From Diplonema papillatum (lineage: Eukaryota > Euglenozoa > Diplonemea > Diplonemida > Diplonemidae): DNA of 64,000 bases. The DNA lies in NCBI GenBank assembly GCA_030068145.1, contig JAPJBO010000239.1, forward strand, positions 203,378 to 267,377. Direction: 5' to 3'. The translations under genes and the position numbers were made by a program. Every line of letters starts with the position of its first letter. Position 1 is the stretch's first letter. The notes beneath the pieces were generated by a model, which made no database searches, was not told where the DNA came from, and saw only the letters and a program-made list of their open reading frames with translations. This document shows, piece after piece, positions 51,081 through 61,800 of this stretch.

Positions 51081-51499
51081 CGAGTCAGCAAAAAGGTTCT
51101 GTCAGAGCTATGGGTGCATATTTTGTTGATATTTTGACCGATGCATCCAACGAAACCGTCACAGGAATTCGAAGCTCCTACGAACGACGTTCTTTCGGTC
51201 GCAACTTCGGGAGAACGTGCCCTCCCCATTTCGACATGCAACAGTTGCCTATCACGTTTTCGGTGTTCCTTCAGCAAAGTGGTCCTGAGAGGTCGTGAAG
51301 TCCAAGAAGCTGGCCATCAAAGGCCCCTGGGTGGTCTTGGGGTTGGGGGACAAAATCTGACTTGCCACCTCCTCGCGGTGTCCCCTGGAAACGTGTTTTT
51401 CGAAACGCGGCCAAGGCAAGCAGTTCCTTTGCTGTGGGTGAAAGCCCCTAACTTCGTATCTGGCCTCCGAGCTGCGCACCTACCCTTCCCAGGCGTAAA

Positions 51500-53440
51500 A
51501 AAGGTCGGCAAGAAAGCAGCAGCAGCAGCAAGGCAGCCCCGCAAGGCAGCAGCAGCAAGGCAGCAGCAGAAGCAAGACAGCTGCGGGAAGACACGAGCAG
51601 TAAGGCAGCTGCGGCAAGGCAACAGCGGCAAGGCAGCAGCAGCACGACAGCAGCGGCAAGGCGGCATCCGGAAGGCAGCCGCGGCAAGGCAGCAGCAGCA
51701 AGGCAGCAGCCGCAGCAAGGCAGCCACAGCAAGGCAGCCGCAGTAAGGCAGCCGCAGCAAGGCAGCAGCAGCAAGGCAGCAGCAAGGCAGCAGCAGCAAG
51801 GCAGCAGCTGCACAGCGGCAAGGCGGCAGCATCGCGATGGCAGCGGCAAGGCGGCATCAGCAAGGCAGCAGCAGCAGCAAGGCAGCAGCAGCAGCAAGGC
51901 AGCCACAGCAAGGCAGCAGCAGCAAGGCAGCAGCAGAAGCAAGACAGCTGCGGGAAGACACGAGCAGTAAGGCAGCTGCGGCAAGGCAACAGCGGCAAGG
52001 CAGCAGCAGCACGACAGCAGCGGCAAGGCGGCATCCGGAAGGCAGCCGCGGCAAGGCAGCAGCAGCAAGGCAGCAGCCGCAGCAAGGCAGCCACAGCAAG
52101 GCAGCCGCAGTAAGGCAGCCACAGCAAGGCAGCAGCAGCAAGGCAGCAGCTGCACAGCGGCAAGGCGGCAGCATCGCGATGGCAGCGGCAAGGCGGCATC
52201 AGCAAGGCAGCAGCAGCAGCAAGGCAGCAGCAGCAGCAAGGCAGCCACAGCAAGGCAGCCGCAGTAAGGCAGCCACAGCAAGGCAGCAGCAGCAAGGCAG
52301 CAGCAGCAAGGCAGCAGCTGCACAGCAGCAAGGCGGCAGCATCGCGATGGCAGCAGCAAGGCGGCATCAGCAAGGCAGCAGCAGCAGCAAGGCAGCAGCA
52401 GCAGCAAGGCAGCAGCAGCAGCAAGGCAGCAGCAGAAGCAAGCCACCAGCAACAAGGCAGCAGCGGCAAGGCAGCAGCAGCACGATAGCAGCGGCACAGC
52501 GGCAAGGCGGCAGCATCGCGATGGCAGCGGCAAGGCGGCATCAGCAAGGCAGCAGCAGCAGCAAGGTAGCAGCAGCAGCAAGGCAGCCGCGGCAAGGCAG
52601 CACCAGCAAGGCAGCAGCAGAAGCAAGCCACCAGCAACAAGGCAGCAGCGGCAAGGCAGCAGCAGCACGATAGCAGCGGCAAGGCGGCATCCGCAAGGCA
52701 GCAACAAGGCAGCCGCGGTAAGGCATCAGCAGCAAGGCAGCAGGAGCAGCAAGGCAGCAGCAGCAAGGCAGCAGCAGCAAGGCAGCAACGGCAAGGCAGC
52801 AGTAGCAGCAAGGCAGCCGCGGCAAGGCAGCACCAGCAAGGCAGGAGCAGAAGCAAGACAGCAGCAACAAGGCAGCGGCGGCAAGGCAGCAGCAGAAGCA
52901 AGACAGCAGCGGCAAGACACCGGCAGCAAGACAGCATCGGCAAGGCAACAGCGGCAAGGCGGCAGCAGTTCGATAGCAGCGGCAAGGCGGCATCAGCAAG
53001 GCAGCCGCGGTAAGGCAGCAGCAGCAAGGCAGCAGCAGCAGCAAGGCAGCCGCGGCAAGGCAGCAGCTGCAAGGCAGCAGGAGCAGCAAGGCAGCAGCAG
53101 AAGCAAGACTGCAGCGGCAAGGCAGCAGCGGCAGGGAAGCAGGAGCAGCAACACAGCAGCGGCACGGCAGCAGCAACAAGGCAGCAGCAGCAGCAGCAGC
53201 AGCAGCAACAAGGCAGCAGCAGCAGCAAGAGGCAGCAGCAGCAGCAAGGCAGCAGCGGCAGGGAAGCAGGAGCAGCAACACAGCAGCGCCAAGGCAGCAG
53301 CAACAAGGCAGCAGCAGCAGCAGCTGCAGCTAGGCAGGAGCAGCAACAAGGCAGTAGCAGCAAGGCAGCAGCGGCAAGGCAGCGGCAGCGGCAGCAGCAG
53401 CAGCATCATAGCAGCGGCAAGGCAGCAGCAGCAACAACAG
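51500..53440. repeat. CAG-rich low-complexity array with higher-order units
   Basis: Variants of GGCAGCAGCAGCAA. The stretch 51565-51830 is repeated at 51929-52180 (offset about 364 bases). A CACAGCGGCAAGGCGGCAGC block near 51810 recurs near 52150, 52320 and 52500. Long frames on both strands (Ala/Gln/Arg or Leu/Cys/Pro) result from the composition and are not called as genes. Confidence 0.92.
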
Positions 53441-54545
53441 ACGAAGTTTGTTTGAAGCGCTTAAGTTGGAAAACGAAGCTTGCGATGAACATCAGTCTTT
53501 GCAAGCCTTTCCATTTCGAAGTGGGGAAGGTCGTTGACCACAGTGTTTGGTTTTGCGAGAATTCCACAGCTTTGGGGAAAGGCAGCAGAGCAGCAGGAGC
53601 AGCAACAGCAAGAGTAGCAGCAGCAAGACAGCAGCAGCAAGACAGCAGCGGCAAGGCAGCGGCAGAAGCAAGACAGCAGCAAAGCAAAGCAGCAGTAGCA
53701 AGGCAGCATCAGCAAGGCAGCAGCAGCAAGAAGACAGGAGCGGCAAGGCAACAGCGGCAAGGCAGCAGCAGCAAGGCAGCAGGGGCAAGCAAGGCAGCAG
53801 CAGCAAGGCAGCAGCAGCAAGGCAGCAGCAGCAAGGCAGCAGCAGCAAGGGAGCAGCGGTAAGGCAGCAGCAGGAAGAGCACCAACAGAAGGCAGCAGAC
53901 AGAATAGGAGCTTTCAATTTAAAGAAACATAAACAGAAAATCAAAACACAGACGAAGTTTGTTTGAAGCGCTTAAGGTGGAAATCGAAGCTTGCAATGAA
54001 CATCAGTCTTTGCAAGCCTTTCCATTTCGAAGTGGGGAAGGTCGTTGACTGCAGTGTTTGGTTTTCCGAGAATTCCACAGCTTCGGAGAAAGGCAGCAGG
54101 AGCAGCAGGAGCAAGAGTAGCAGCAAGAACAGCAGCAAGAGCAGGAGCAAGGCAGCAGCAAGGCAGACAGCAACTTTCAGTTCAAAGAAACCTAAACAGG
54201 TTATCCAAACACAGACGAAGTTTGCGAATCTGGGCTTTGATGAAAAATGCAAGCCTTTCCATTTCGAAGGGGGGGAAGGTCGTTTACTGCAGTGTTTGGT
54301 TTTGAGAGAGTTTCACAGCTTCGATGAAAGGCAACAAGAGAAGCCCCAGCACAAACAGCAGTGAGCAGCAAATCAGCAGGAAGTAAACAGTTACTGTGTT
54401 GTTGGCGGGATTGTCGCAGCTTCAGGGAAATCAGCAACAGCAGCAGGAGCAAGAGTGGCAAGGCAGCAAACCAAACACAGGAACAAGAGGAGCAGCAAGA
54501 GGATCAGCAGCAAGGCAGCAAAAACCCCATCGAAGTCAAGAGAAG
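53441..54545. repeat. Three-unit repeat combining a unique block with CAG tracts
   Basis: Units begin near 53441, 53950 and 54211. Each has ACAGACGAAGTTTG, GCAAGCCTTTCCATTTCGAA, GGAAGGTCGTT and CACAGCTT(T/C)G, followed by a CAG-rich tract of different length. One frame reads CKPFHFEVGKVVD in the first two units; the third has shifted. Confidence 0.85.
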
Positions 54546-54724
54546 GTTGCTTTAAGCCTTTTGTCCACACTTTTCTTCTTATTGTAAAGAAATAAAAAGA
54601 TCCCAGTTCTGGCATGGCAGGCCCCTTTTGGCCCAAAAACAGGTAGCCACCGTTGTCAGCACATGGGATTTTCACTCATTCACCTTTTTTGCAGCAGCAG
54701 CAACATCAGCAAGACTGAAGCACC

Positions 54725-54840
54725 AGCAGGGAGCAGGAGCAGGAGCAGAAGCAGCAGAAGCAGCAGAAGCAGCAGAAGCAGCAGAAGCAGCAGCAGCAGC
54801 AGCAGCAGAAGTAGCAGCAGAAGCAGCACAGCTTTAGCAG
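54725..54840. repeat. AGAAGCAGC microsatellite
   Basis: Tandem AGAAGCAGC and AGCAGC units; all frames open, no gene inferred. Confidence 0.9.
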
Positions 54841-55084
54841 AAGTAACAATCACAGCATCAGCAGAACCAAACCAGGAACCCAAAACCTTGGGAGGAAGGA
54901 TGGGAGGGGAAAATGGCTATTGGTTGTCTCTTGTGTGCGTGCTTTGTCCTATCTTTGAAGGGTTGAAAGGAAGCTGCACTTTGCAACGCGGGAGTACCTG
55001 TCGAGCCAGTCAGCAAGATCAACCCGTGTCACTATGCCAGCATTTTGGATCAGATGCGAGCCCCTCCATAGGCTTTGTTGAGCG

Positions 55085-55690
55085 TCCTTGACGTTCATGC
55101 TTTGAGCAACTCCTGCAGGCAGTTCCTCGCAACTGGCCGAAAAAACTTTGTCTCACGACATTGTATGTGGCTAACCGCAGTGGAAACGAAACAGGAGGAA
55201 GCAAACCTTTCGAGGTCTGCGTGTTCATAGTTCTGATGATCCCTAATCGGTGGAAGTTTTGGGCAGATTAGAGACAGACAAAGCACACGCATAGCACAAT
55301 CTTTGGCACGGGGACTTTGATACTTGGGTATATTTTTCGAATTTTCAAGTTTCGGAAAAAATATTATGAGCACCAGGCAGCACCAGCGGGAGGCACACAC
55401 CAGCCAGCACCAGCAGCAGGCAGCACCAACGGCAGACAGCACCAACAGCAGGCAGCACACGCAGGCAGCACCAGCAGGAAGCACATAGCAGGCAGCGCAG
55501 TACCAGGAGACACCCAGGCTAGCACCCAGCAAGTCAGCACCAGGAAGTCAGCACCAGCAAGTCAGCACCAGCAAGCCAGCCAACAAAAAGCCTTGAGTGA
55601 GAGACAAGCCCCTAGACACACAGGACTCCCACCACTCATCCTTTTGCTTCCCATTCTGCGTGTTCTTTGGGGGTCCTGTGTTGCCAAGCC
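55085..55690. repeat. Dispersed repeat family R3, copy 2
   Basis: It matches 49425-49900, but the internal CAG-type stretch is longer here (55370-55585, AGCACCAGCAGGCAGCACC-like). The terminal foldback is kept (ACACAGGACTCCC near 55617, GGGGGTCCTGTGT near 55669). Confidence 0.85.
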
Positions 55691-55717
55691 TGATTGCAAG
55701 AGATAGAGGGGGGCAAA

Positions 55718-56985
55718 CCTGACCTGTGGAATTGGATGCTGCCAAAAAATGGCTGGTTTGCGGGTCTGGTTCATAGGAAAACCAATAGAAACTGGATTCT
55801 GAATTTTGAGTTTTTCAGAATTTTTTTTTGACAAAGGTGAAATTTTTGCTTGGAATTTTTCATTGTGACGAACAGACAGACAGACAGACAAGCCACATAA
55901 TTATATAGTAACCTGACCTGTGGAATTGGATGCTGCCAAAAAATGGCTGGTTTGCGGGTCTGGTTCATAGGAAAACCAATAGAAACTGGATTCTGAATTT
56001 TGAGTTTTTCAGAATTTTTTTTTGACAAAGGTGAAATTTTTGCTTGGAATTTTTCATTGTGACGGACAGACAGACAGACGGACAAGCCACATAATTATAT
56101 AGTAACCTGACCTGTGGAATTGGATGCTGCCAAAAAATGGCTGGTTTGCGGGTCTGGTTCATAGGAAAACCAATAGAAACTGGATTCTGAATTTTGAGTT
56201 TTTCAGAATTTTTTTTTGACAAAGGTGAAATTTTTGCTTGGAATTTTTCATTGTGACGGACAGACGACAGACAGACAAGCCACATAATTATATAGTAACC
56301 TGACCTGTGGAATTGGATGCTGCCAAAAAATGGCTGGTTTGCGGGTCTGGTTCATAGGAAAACCAATAGAAACTGGATTCTGAATTTTGAGTTTTTCAGA
56401 ATTTTTTTTTGACAAAGGTGAAATTTTTGCTTGGAATTTTTCATTGTGACGGACAGACGGACAGACAAGCCACATAATTATATAGTAACCTGACCTGTGG
56501 AATTGGATGCTGCCAAAAAATGGCTGGTTTGCGGGTCTGGTTCATAGGAAAACCAATAGAAACTGGATTCTGAATTTTGAGTTTTTCAGAATTTTTTTTT
56601 GACAAAGGTGAAATTTTTGCTTGGAATTTTTCATTGTGACGGACAGACGGACAGACAAGCCACATAATTATATAGTAACCTGACCTGTGGAATTGGATGC
56701 TGCCAAAAAATGGCTGGTTTGCGGGTCTGGTTCATAGGAAAACCAATAGAAACTGGATTCTGAATTTTGAGTTTTTCAGAATTTTTTTTTGACAAAGGTG
56801 AAATTTTTGCTTGGAATTTTTCATTGTGACGGACAGACGGACAGACAAGCCACATAATTATATAGTAACCTGACCTGTGGAATTGGATGCTGCCAAAAAA
56901 TGGCTGGTTTGCGGGTCTGGTTCATAGGAAAACCAATAGAAACTGGATTCTGAATTTTGAGTTTTCCAGAATTTTTCGAGACTGG
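55718..56985. repeat. 190-194-bp satellite, about 6.6 copies
   Basis: CCTGACCTGTGGAATTGGAT recurs at 55718, 55912, 56106, 56299, 56489, 56679 and 56869. Copies are almost identical. Length differences come mostly from the number of GACA units at the end of each copy. Confidence 0.97.
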
Positions 56986-57242
56986 AGGTCCTATGAACAT
57001 GCAATGTGAATAGCCTCTATTCGAGCCAACCCCACTTTTACTTACTGTACTGTTTTGTACTAGATAATAGCGCGGAGCTGGCTTTTTCCGTTTTTCGGAT
57101 TTCATGCCTGTATGGTCCACTTTAACAGTGCGACGGTCTCAGGACCCACAGGTCCGCGGTTCGATCCCCGCGCGAAGTGTTTTTTTCGGTTTGAAGTTTT
57201 TGAGAATTTTTCGAGACTGGAGGTCCTATGAACATGCAATGT
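56968..57242. repeat. 40-bp perfect direct repeat flanking a 195-bp segment
   Basis: An identical 40-mer containing CGAGACTGGAGGTCCTATGA lies at 56968-57007 and 57203-57242. The enclosed segment carries the tRNA-like sequence. Confidence 0.9.
57118..57179 (+). pseudogene. tRNA-like sequence with pol III boxes
   Basis: A B-box match (GGTTCGATCCC) lies in a T-arm with a perfect five-base stem. An A-box-like TTAACAGTGCG stands upstream, the ends pair in six of seven positions (CACTTTA with CGAAGTG), and a T run follows at once as a pol III terminator. It is only 62 bases long and no sound anticodon arm can be drawn, so a tRNA pseudogene or tRNA-derived SINE head is likelier than a working tRNA. 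Confidence 0.5.
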
Positions 57243-57243
57243 T

Positions 57244-58430
57244 CACCAGAACTTTGCTTCACCCGAACTTCGCCCGAACTTTGCTTCGCCCGAACTTAGC
57301 TTCACCCGAACTTAGCTTCGCCCGAACTTTGTTTTGCCCGATCTTAGCTTCACCCGAACTTAGCTTCGCCCGAACTTTGTTTCGCCCGATCTTAGCTTCA
57401 CCAGAACTTTGCTTCACCCGAACGTTGCTTCCCCCAGAACTTAGCTTGGTAAGAGGGTTCTTCTCGTATCCCACGAGAAAATTGAAAAGGAACTAGCCCA
57501 ACACACCCCTAGCCCCATTTGTTTCCCGTGCGATGCTCCCAGTTGAAAAAAAAAAAAAAAAAAAAAAAAACTTAGCTTGACCCGAACTTTGCTTCGCCCG
57601 AACTTTGCTTCCCCCAGAACTTTGTTTCGCCCGAACTTTGCTTCACCAGAACTTTGCTTCATCCGAACTTTGCTTCCCCAGAACTTTGCTTCGCCCGAAC
57701 TTTGCTTCACCAGAACTTTGCTTCCCCCAGAACTTTGTTTCGCCCGAACTTTGCTTCACCAGAACTTTGCTTCATCCGAACTTAGCTTCGCCCAGAACTT
57801 TGCTTCGCCCGAACTTTGTTTCGCCCGAACTTTGTTTCGCCCGAACTTAGCTTCACCAGAACTTTGCTTCACCCGAACTTAGCTTCGCCCGAACTTTGCT
57901 TCACCAGAACTTTGCTTCCCCCAGAACTTTGTCTTCGCCCGAACTTTGCTTCACCAGAACTTTGCTTCATCCGAACTTAGCTTCGCCCAGAACTTTGCTT
58001 CGCCCGAACTTTGTTTCGCCCGAACTTTGTTTCGCCCGAACTTAGCTTCACCAGAACTTTGCTTCACCCGAACTTAGCTTCGCCCGAACTTTGCTTCACC
58101 AGAACTTAGCTTCACCCGAACTTTGCTTCACCCGAACTTAGCTTCGCCGAACTTTGTTTCGCCCGATCTTAGCTTCACCAGAACGTCCGAACTTTGCTTC
58201 ACCCAGAACTTAGCTTCGCCCGGACTTTGTTTCGCCCGAACTTAGCTTCACCTTCGCCCGAACTTTGCTTCACCAGAACTTTGCTCACCCGAACTTAGCT
58301 TCGCCCGAACTTTGCTTCGCCCGAACTTTGTTTCGCCCGACTTAGCTTCACCCGAACTTTGCTTCACCAGAACTTAGCACTTGCCCGAACTTAGCTTCGC
58401 CCAAACTTTGCTGTTCCCCGAACTTTAACT
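57244..58430. repeat. 16-bp minisatellite CGAACTTTGCTTCACC
   Basis: About 70 units with variants in the TTTG/TTAG and CACC/GCCC/CCCCAG positions. It is interrupted at 57447-57570 by unrelated sequence ending in a run of about 28 A. Confidence 0.95.
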
Positions 58431-58477
58431 GCTGCCTCCAGTCTCGCCACGCGCCGGCCTTAGCCGAGCGCACGTGC

Positions 58478-59105
58478 TTTTTGACAAAGGTGAAATTTTT
58501 GCTTGGAATTTTTCATTGTGAACGGACAGACGGACAGACAAGCCACATAAATACTAGTAACCTGACCTGTGGAATTGGATGCTGCCAAAAATGGCTGGTT
58601 TGCGGGTCTGGTTCATAGGAAAACCAATAGAAACTGCGATTCTGAATTTTGCAGTTTTTCAGAATTTTTTTTTTGACGAAGGTGAAATTTTTGCTTGGAA
58701 TTTTTCATTGTGACGGACAGACGGACGGACAAGCCACATAATTATATAGTAACCTAACCTGACCTGTGGAATTGGGATGCTGCCAAAAAATGGCTGGTTT
58801 GCGGTCTGGTTCATAGGAAAACCAATAGAAACTGGATTCTGAATTTTTTGTTTTTCAGAATTTTTTTTTGACAAAGGTGAAATTTTTGCATGGAATTTTT
58901 CATTGTGACGGACAGACGGGCAGACAAGCCACATAAATATATAGGTAACCTGACCTGTGGAATTGGATGCTGCCAAAAAATGGCTGGTCTTGCGGGTCTG
59001 GTTCATAGGAAAACCAATAGAAACTGGATTCTGAATTTTGAGTTTTTCAGAATTTTTTTTTGACAAAGGTGAAATTTTTGCTTGGAATTTTTCATTGTGA
59101 CGGAC
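58478..59105. repeat. 190-bp satellite, degenerate copies
   Basis: About 3.3 further copies of the 55.7-kb satellite with more substitutions and small indels, beginning partway through a unit at TTGACAAAGGTGAAATTTTT. Confidence 0.93.
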
Positions 59106-59114
59106 AGACGGACA

Positions 59115-59647
59115 GACAAACCCGCAAACCCGCAAACCCGCAAACCCGCAAACCCGCAAAACCCGCCAAACCCGCAAACCCGCAACCGCAAAACCCCGCA
59201 AAAAAAAAAAAAACCCGGCCCCAAAAAATAAAAAAAAACCCGCAAACCCGCAACACCGCAAACCCGCAAACCCGCAAAACCCGCAAACCCCGGCAAACCC
59301 GCAAAACCAGCAAGTCCCCGCAAACCCGCAAACCCGCAAACCCCACCCGCAAACCCGCAAACCCCCCGCAAACCCGCAAACCCGCAAACCCGCAAACCCG
59401 CAAACCCGCAAACCCGCAAACACCGCAAACCCGAAAACCCGCAAACCCACAAACCCGCAAACCAGCAAACCCGAAAACCACAAAAACCGCAAACCCGCAA
59501 ACCCGCAAACCCGCAAACCCGCAAACCCGCAAACCCGCAAACCCGCAAACCCGCAACCCGCAAACCCGCAAACCCGCAAACCGCAAACCCGCAAACCCGC
59601 AAACCCGCAAACCCGCAAACCCGCAAACCCGCAAACCCGCAAACCCC
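59115..59647. repeat. Octamer array AAACCCGC
   Basis: About 60 units of AAACCCGC (G-rich strand GCGGGTTT), interrupted near 59195-59240 by A runs. Minus-strand frames predict Gly-Phe-Ala-Gly-Leu-Arg-Val-Cys repeats and are not called. Confidence 0.95.
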
Positions 59648-59970
59648 GCACTAGAAATGAGCACGTGACCGAAGCAGGTTAGGAGAGTTGGGTTTGGTGT
59701 GGTTTCCGCCAAGTTTTCGAACATATTTCGAAAGGGCCCTTAAGCCCATGAAAATGCACCCCTTGCCTTTTCATGGGCCTAAGGATTCTGTGGGGGACAA
59801 AATCTGACCTGCACCTCCTCGTGGTGTCCTCTGGAAACGCGCAAGCCGCGGCCAACGCAGGCAGTAACGTAATCATTTATATTTGCCTGGTTGGGGCGTT
59901 CTTCGGGGCAGATAGCATTTCATTCTTAAAACAAACAGGAAATCTAAAAAAAAAAACACGCACTTTGAAA

Positions 59971-61507
59971 ATGAACAACTATCTTGGTGTGCCGTTGCTG
60001 CCTCCGTTCGAGCTGCGCCCTGGGCCTGCCGTAGAGGTACCGCCTAAATCTCCACTCTCGGAACCGAATGGATTGGAGAACACTGCAGACTTTGAGAGAC
60101 ACGCCCAAATCATGGCAGAAAACCCGGTAAGACCCCCACCGCAAAGGATGTCAAGGGTGATCATCGTCCTTAATGGCCGTTATGATGTAATCCCTCTTCT
60201 CCCAAGATTCTTCCTGGCACCCCAGAAACCGGAGAACCCTCCGGCCATTTCAAGGTGTGAAGACTTTGGGGGTTCGGTAGACGTCTGCCCCCCTGAATCG
60301 CTTGACGAAGGTATGGAACAAATTTCTTTGTGGCATTACTTTCCAAAATTGTAATAGCACCCTGCTGCCCAGATATAGCAGATAATTCTAAACAATCAAA
60401 ATGATCACAGGTGACCTGGGAATGGCAGACCTTGTGGAAGACGCCATGTCAGAAGAGAAGGCTGATTATGAATCTGGCTGGTGCCCTGAAGATGACTGGA
60501 TCCAGTATCAGAAATTGCAAACCCGGGACACAGGTATATATAGTTTCTTTGTCCGTTGTTAAAAGTGCTTGCCGTGTGCCACGGTAACTTTATTTGCAAT
60601 ACATGCTCTGGAATTCCTTTGGGAAATGCCTCCTACCAACCCCTAAACCGGCAGGCCGCAAGGTGACGTTCTTCTTTCCTGAGGAGGGGCCATGCGAAGA
60701 CAGAGATGATGATGAAAATGGGCCCATTGATTCGGACCAAAAGGTCCCATGCGCAGAAGAAAATGCTGTTCACCACCTGCCGGCCAATGAAACAGATCAA
60801 GGTATGTGCCAAAGGGCCTAAATTTTCTTTAAGTATGGAATCAGCACCAAAGGGCCCTACAATCCCACACAACCCAAAATTCAACAGGTGACACGGATCT
60901 GGATGAGCCTACTCTTTTGGAACTGATGATTGGAATTCAAATGTGTGAACAAACAATTCTTCTCAGCCAGCCTGGCCGTCCAGGCTGGCTGAGAATTTAT
61001 CCGCAAACCCGTTGTGCGAGAAGTGTTGTGAGAAGTGAGCATTTGGTTTGTGACCAAAGCAGCCTGTACACCCGATTTGGCCCCCCAGAAGATGAAGAAG
61101 AGGAGGAGGAAGGAGAAGAGGAAGAAGATGAAAATGAAGAAAGAAAGGACTGGAACGAGGACATTGATAGGAGTGTTCGGGATTTCATTGGTAAATCGGA
61201 TTTTTGGGTCTATGACACAGATCTTGATGGAAACAGCTTTTTTTCCAGTATTTGTGCATTCCAGGTCTGCCCTGATACTGACCCTGGTGAACTTAGGATT
61301 CGTTCTGCAAATCTGGAAGTTCCAGATTTTGTCACTGAATCGGACAAGATTAATGGACTAAACTCCCCATTGTTTCTTGAAGACGACCCTCTTTGCCAAG
61401 ATGCCTGGGTACAGCTGTCATACGAAGAACGGCTTTCCACTTGGAGAAAGGCAATGCAGACACCAGGGGTTCCAGCAGACAGGTTTATGCTTCAGCTCTT
61501 TGCTTGA
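59971..61507 (+). CDS. Acidic protein of unknown function, four exons
   Basis: Exons 59971-60310, 60411-60533, 60655-60801 and 60888-61507 give 409 residues. All three introns (100, 121 and 86 bases) have GTATR donors and AG acceptors, and all interrupt a glycine codon after its first base (phase 1). The start MNNYLGVPLL follows an A-rich leader; upstream sequence belongs to the satellite block. Exon 2 encodes DLGMADLVEDAM, like the start of the second exon of the next gene. Exon 4 carries an acidic run of about 20 residues near 61090-61150, and a C-terminal part with Trp and Arg (SYEERLSTWRKAMQTPG). No known domain. The last exon might splice onward to the zinc-finger exons, but TGA at 61505 is the simplest end. 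Confidence 0.65.
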
Positions 61508-61800
61508 ACACGAACAGACCATTGACAGGTACTGCCTTTTCCATCAGTTCTAGCCCGTGGCATTTTCTCCTTTTGCTTTTGTCTAGCCAATATTTCTTTC
61601 TTAAAAGCCTTTCCCGAATCATGACTCCATGAAGCACTTTTTCTTTCCGTTTAAAGTTTGGACCTCAATGCAAGATCCTGTTATGCCAAGGCCCTTGGAA
61701 ATGCCAAAAAGCCAGGGATGGCTGAAAAACAAAAACAAACCAGGAATACCAAGATACCAAGAACAAAAAAAGGAGAACACCTATAGCGGAGCCGCCTGGG
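61508..61800. other. Spacer between the acidic and zinc-finger genes
   Basis: Fewer than 300 bases. A short frame at 61629-61814 (MKHFFFPFKVW) is the only open stretch; it could be an upstream exon of the next gene but has no support. Confidence 0.3.

Noticed and set aside
51448-53409. Several 100-630-residue frames (Leu/Cys/Pro on minus, Ala/Gln/Arg on plus)
   Set aside because: They are products of the CAG-rich array; no non-repetitive domain is attached.
57118-57179. Functional tRNA gene
   Set aside because: Only 62 bases, no credible anticodon arm, one acceptor mismatch; kept as tRNA-like only.
58659-59724. Minus-strand frames with Gly-Leu-Arg-Val-Cys repeats
   Set aside because: Readings of the octamer array and 190-bp satellite.
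59773-59970. Upstream extension of the acidic gene's first exon
   Set aside because: This stretch belongs to dispersed repeat sequence also seen near 48030 and 49320, so the ATG at 59971 is preferred.
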